From Thioalkalivibrio sp. (GTDB lineage: Bacteria > Pseudomonadota > Gammaproteobacteria > Ectothiorhodospirales > Ectothiorhodospiraceae): DNA of 9,326 nt. This document shows positions 7,334 to 9,326 of the stretch, piece after piece (positions within the stretch are counted from its first letter, which is position 1; every line of letters begins with the position of its first letter). The notes under the pieces are model-generated. The model was not told where the DNA came from, searched no databases, and was given only the letters and a program-made list of their open reading frames with translations. Position numbers and translations under genes: made by a program. The stretch covers positions 1 to 9,326 of the forward strand of contig PUOZ01000078.1 of NCBI GenBank assembly GCA_003553165.1, written 5' to 3'.

Positions 7334-7852
7334 TCAGGCTTCGCCGCTTCCGGCTGACTGCCGGGTCGCGGCGGCGATGGTTATGGTGCGGCGGGGCGGC
7401 TGACTGTCCCCCTGCCACAGGGGCATGGCGGGAGCGACTCCACGCGCCTCGAGATGACGCTGAAGGACGTCGGTCAGCGAGCGGCTACTGAGGAAATCCT
7501 GCATCTGCCGGCTCAACTCCACCCAGAGGTCATGGGTCAGGCAGCGGGAATCCTGGTTGCAGTTGACGAGTCCGCCACAGCGGGTCACGTCCACCGGCTC
7601 GTCAACCGCCATGATCACATCTGCGATGGTCACCTCCGCAGGGTCGCGACTCAGGCGATACCCACCGCCCGGCCCGCGACTGCTGCGGACCAGCCCGCAC
7701 CGGCGCAACCGTGCGAACAGCTGTTCCAGGTAGGACAGGGAAAGGTGCTGCCGCTCCGCGACCTCGGCAAGCGACACCGGCCCATGCGTGGAATGCATGG
7801 CGACATCGAGCATGGCGGTCACGGCGTAGCGCCCCCGCGTGGTCAATTTCAT
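7334..7852 (-). CDS. iscR: Fe-S cluster-sensing transcriptional regulator IscR
   Basis: IscR is an Rrf2-family DNA-binding protein that senses Fe-S supply; with a [2Fe-2S] cluster it represses Type 1 sites, including its own promoter. This 172-residue protein (E. coli 162) begins MKLTTRGRYAVTAMLDVA, has the winged helix over about residues 1-80, with Glu43 in SLSYLEQLFARLR, the wing RGPGGGYRL (59-67), and the cluster ligands Cys92, Cys98, Cys104 and His107 at the same positions as in E. coli. The tail after about 135 is longer and unlike E. coli. The ATG at 7852 has AGGA about five bases upstream; an upstream start at 7978 would lie in cysE and is unlikely. iscS, iscU, iscA, hscBA and fdx do not follow; a terminator-like hairpin and ndk do. 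It is therefore an orphan iscR with an apparently functional sensor. Confidence 0.96.
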   Translation of the reverse strand: MKLTTRGRYAVTAMLDVAMHSTHGPVSLAEVAERQHLSLSYLEQLFARLRRCGLVRSSRGPGGGYRLSRDPAEVTIADVIMAVDEPVDVTRCGGLVNCNQDSRCLTHDLWVELSRQMQDFLSSRSLTDVLQRHLEARGVAPAMPLWQGDSQPPRRTITIAAATRQSAGSGEA

Positions 7853-7884
7853 GGCGATCCTGGCAGACTGGGAACATGGTCGAG

Positions 7885-7912
7885 AGTATCCGTACCCGAC
7901 CAAATCCATCAA
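7885..7912 (-). promoter_or_regulatory. Candidate iscR promoter
   Basis: On the minus strand TTGATG (-35, 7907-7912) and GATACT (-10, 7885-7890) are 16 bases apart. The -35 starts in the last codons of cysE and includes its TGA stop. Transcription would begin near 7878, giving a short leader of about 25 bases before the iscR ATG. The -35 element and spacer lie within the Type 1 IscR site, as expected for an autorepressed promoter. Confidence 0.6.
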
Positions 7913-7916
7913 GTAT
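7892..7916 (-). promoter_or_regulatory. Type 1 IscR binding site (operator of iscR)
   Basis: Read on the minus strand, this 25-base site (ATACTTGATGGA...GGTCGGGTAC) agrees at 21 of 25 positions with the Type 1 consensus as I recall it, ATASYYGACTRWWWYAGTCRRSTAT. It overlaps the candidate iscR -35 element and spacer and the end of cysE. Type 1 sites are bound by cluster-loaded IscR, so this predicts repression of iscR when Fe-S clusters are plentiful. The consensus is from memory and binding is inferred. Confidence 0.7.
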
Positions 7917-8706
7917 TTCCGGACGTCCCGCGCGGAGGAATATCGCAGTCCTCGGGCTCCAGCCCCTCGAGATCGCATTGCGAGATCGGATGCATCTCCT
8001 CGGCCACGCCAATATCGATCCCGGCCCCCTTGAGGGCCTCGCAGGCACGTTCCATGCGCTCATCGAGTTCATGCAGATGGTCGACGATGCGGTGGATGGC
8101 ATCGGCCACCGGGTCGGGCATGTCCCGGGTCAGGCCGTAGGCGTCGAAACCCATGCGGTCCGCCATCGCCTTGAAGCGCGGATCGGGCTCCCGGCGCGGC
8201 ACCAACACCCGTGCCGGGATACCCGCCGCGGTGGCATCCGCCGGCACGTCGCGCAGCACCACGGCATTGGAACCGATCCGGGCACGGGCGCCGATATGCA
8301 CGGGTCCAAGCAGCTTTGCTCCGGCGCCGATCACGACGCCCTCCTCCAGGGTGGGATGACGCTTACCCTTGTCCCAACTGGTTCCGCCAAGGGTGACCTG
8401 GTGGTAGATCGTGCAGTCGTCGCCGATCTCTGCCGTCTCGCCGATCACCACACCCATGCCGTGATCAATGAAGAAACGTCTCCCGATGCGGGCGCCGGGA
8501 TGGATCTCGATTCCTGTCAGCAGGCGACTCACGTTGGCCACGATACGGGCGAGCCAACGCAACCGGATACGCCAGAGTCCGTGCGCCGCGCGGTGAAACC
8601 ACACCGCGTGCAATCCCGGATAGGTCGTAAGGACCTCGAAACCGTTGCGCGCCGCAGGGTCGCGATCGAACACGCAGCGGATGTCTTCCCGGAGCCGTTG
8701 CAACAT
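7909..8706 (-). CDS. cysE: Serine O-acetyltransferase (short CysE type)
   Basis: CysE transfers acetyl from acetyl-CoA to serine, giving O-acetylserine, the carbon backbone for cysteine. The 265-residue protein lacks the long helical N-terminal domain of E. coli CysE and starts like the shorter enzymes of Pseudomonas and Bacillus ([21 protein letters not shown]). A short helical N-terminus is followed by a left-handed beta-helix of hexapeptide repeats at about 66-170, with the catalytic pair Asp81-His82 in DHGMG, a second conserved His117 in KRHPTL, VTLGGTS at 104-110 and AAGIPARVL at 160-168. The tail from about 172 to 265 is a predicted amphipathic helix and a polar end with Cys244 and Cys254; a tail of this kind is, as far as I recall, usual in gammaproteobacterial short CysE. 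The ATG at 8706 has only a weak upstream purine stretch. It follows trmJ by 38 bases; its end holds the iscR operator. Its cysteine product feeds Fe-S assembly. Confidence 0.95.
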   Translation of the reverse strand: MLQRLREDIRCVFDRDPAARNGFEVLTTYPGLHAVWFHRAAHGLWRIRLRWLARIVANVSRLLTGIEIHPGARIGRRFFIDHGMGVVIGETAEIGDDCTIYHQVTLGGTSWDKGKRHPTLEEGVVIGAGAKLLGPVHIGARARIGSNAVVLRDVPADATAAGIPARVLVPRREPDPRFKAMADRMGFDAYGLTRDMPDPVADAIHRIVDHLHELDERMERACEALKGAGIDIGVAEEMHPISQCDLEGLEPEDCDIPPRGTSGNT

Positions 8707-8716
8707 GGTATCCCGT

Positions 8717-8735
8717 CGCCTGAGGATGGCAGGCG
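8717..8735. repeat. Short inverted repeat before cysE
   Basis: CGCCTG and CAGGCG, six bases each and separated by seven, form an inverted repeat in the 38-base gap between trmJ and cysE. It could form a small hairpin directly upstream of the cysE start. There is no T tract, so terminator function is unlikely. It may be chance in a GC-rich sequence. Confidence 0.3.
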
Positions 8736-8744
8736 TCTACGATA

Positions 8745-9326
8745 TCATGGCCGATCCAGCGGACGGCCGCCGCCCCGCTCGGTGTGTGTAAGGATGCCGC
8801 GCAGGATCCTGACCTCGCTCCCGCTGAGCCCGGCGCGCAGGTACAGATGGCGCAGGCGACGCATCAGGTGCCTTGGTTTTTCGGGATCCAGGAACTCGAT
8901 GCGCACCAGCGCACGGAGATAATGCTCGAACAGGCCCTCCATTTCGGCCTGGGTCGCCGGAGGGTCGGGGTCATATGCCGATGGGGGGGCCGCCGCATGT
9001 TCCAGCGCGGCCACGCGGCAGGCGTATGCCAACACCTGCACCGCCGCGGCAAGATTCAGGGAACTGAATGCCGGGTCGGTGGGGATCTTCACCAGGGCAT
9101 TGCAGAGGTCCAGCTCTTCGTTGGTCAATCCGCTGCTTTCCCGGCCGAAGACGAGCGCCACCGGTCCCTGCGCCGCTCGACGGAAAAGTTCGCGTGCAGC
9201 CGGGTCGGGAGCCAGCGCCGGCACCGAGTGACCGCGCCTCCGCGCGCTGGTGCCCGTCACCCAGACGCAGTCCCGGACCGCTTCGCCAAGACTCTGCACG
9301 AGGCGTGCACCGGACAGAAGGTCATC
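8745..9326 (-). CDS. trmJ: tRNA (cytidine/uridine-2'-O-)methyltransferase TrmJ, C-terminal part
   Basis: TrmJ is a SPOUT-class methyltransferase that 2'-O-methylates the wobble-adjacent position 32 of certain tRNAs. The last 193 residues are visible and the frame stays open to the right edge, beginning DDLLSGARLVQSLGEAV, so the N-terminus lies outside the window. Within the visible part, TGTSARRRG (24-32), the SPOUT motif FGRESSGLTNEEL (60-72), and IPTDPAFSSLNLAAAVQ (81-97), which forms the knotted SAM-binding fold, are all present. A C-terminal helical extension (about 115-193) typical of TrmJ follows. The first in-frame GTG (9299) is inside the conserved domain and is not the true start. 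cysE starts 38 bases downstream; trmJ-cysE-iscR is the Pseudomonas-like order. Identity rests on the SPOUT motifs and position; a related TrmH-family enzyme is less likely. Confidence 0.93.
   Translation of the reverse strand, partial: DDLLSGARLVQSLGEAVRDCVWVTGTSARRRGHSVPALAPDPAARELFRRAAQGPVALVFGRESSGLTNEELDLCNALVKIPTDPAFSSLNLAAAVQVLAYACRVAALEHAAAPPSAYDPDPPATQAEMEGLFEHYLRALVRIEFLDPEKPRHLMRRLRHLYLRAGLSGSEVRILRGILTHTERGGGRPLDRP

Noticed and set aside
7850..7891. A second IscR site downstream of the first, as seen in E. coli
   Set aside because: GAC and GTC half-site elements occur, but their spacing is about three bases too long for the Type 1 pattern.
7853..7978. An extended IscR starting inside cysE at 7978
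   Set aside because: It would place 42 non-family residues before the conserved MKLTTRGRYAV start and run through the predicted iscR promoter and operator.
1..9326. Mobile elements, CRISPR arrays, tRNA genes or defence genes
   Set aside because: All bases are accounted for by core genes with short gaps; no terminal inverted repeats, transposase, regularly spaced repeats or tRNA-like cloverleaf sequences were seen.

Overview
The window is a GC-rich, tightly packed piece of a gammaproteobacterial core chromosome. All eleven recognisable genes lie on the minus strand, so transcription runs from the right edge to the left. In that direction they are trmJ (5' end outside the window), cysE, iscR, ndk, rlmN, pilF, rodZ, hisS, a yfgM-type gene, bamB and der (only the first 98 bases). 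From memory, this order matches the conserved block of Pseudomonas and related gammaproteobacteria (trmJ-cysE-iscR-[iscSUA-hscBA-fdx]-ndk-rlmN-pilF-rodZ-[ispG]-hisS-yfgM-bamB-der), with both bracketed parts missing. Nine of the ten visible stop codons are TGA. The sequence does not let me name a genus; a GC-rich lineage such as Ectothiorhodospiraceae/Chromatiales or a relative is a guess.

Right part (7334-9326): trmJ (tRNA methyltransferase) and cysE (serine acetyltransferase) are followed by iscR, the Fe-S cluster-sensing repressor. A good Type 1 IscR site overlaps the -35 region of a predicted iscR promoter and lies across the end of cysE, so iscR looks autoregulated. The isc assembly genes that normally follow are absent. 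In their place is a 132-base gap holding a candidate ndk promoter and an intrinsic-terminator-like hairpin just before the ndk ribosome binding site.

Middle part (3267-7195): ndk (nucleoside diphosphate kinase), then after a 143-base gap rlmN (radical-SAM methyltransferase of 23S rRNA and tRNA). rlmN overlaps pilF (type IV pilus pilotin lipoprotein) by 4 bases, and pilF overlaps rodZ (cell-shape protein) by 8 bases. RodZ has a long N-terminal extension and a Glu-Pro repeat encoded by a tandem hexanucleotide.

Left part (1-3223): hisS follows rodZ after only 43 bases, with no ispG. It overlaps the yfgM-type gene by 4 bases, then come bamB (outer-membrane assembly lipoprotein) and der (ribosome-assembly GTPase). 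The genes from rlmN to der have gaps of 43 bases or less or short overlaps, consistent with one cotranscribed unit.

No mobile element, CRISPR array, tRNA, rRNA or defence system is visible. I found no previously undescribed system. The points worth a second look are the orphan iscR with an intact operator, the hairpin in the ndk leader, the two missing Fe-S-related blocks, and the RodZ repeat.
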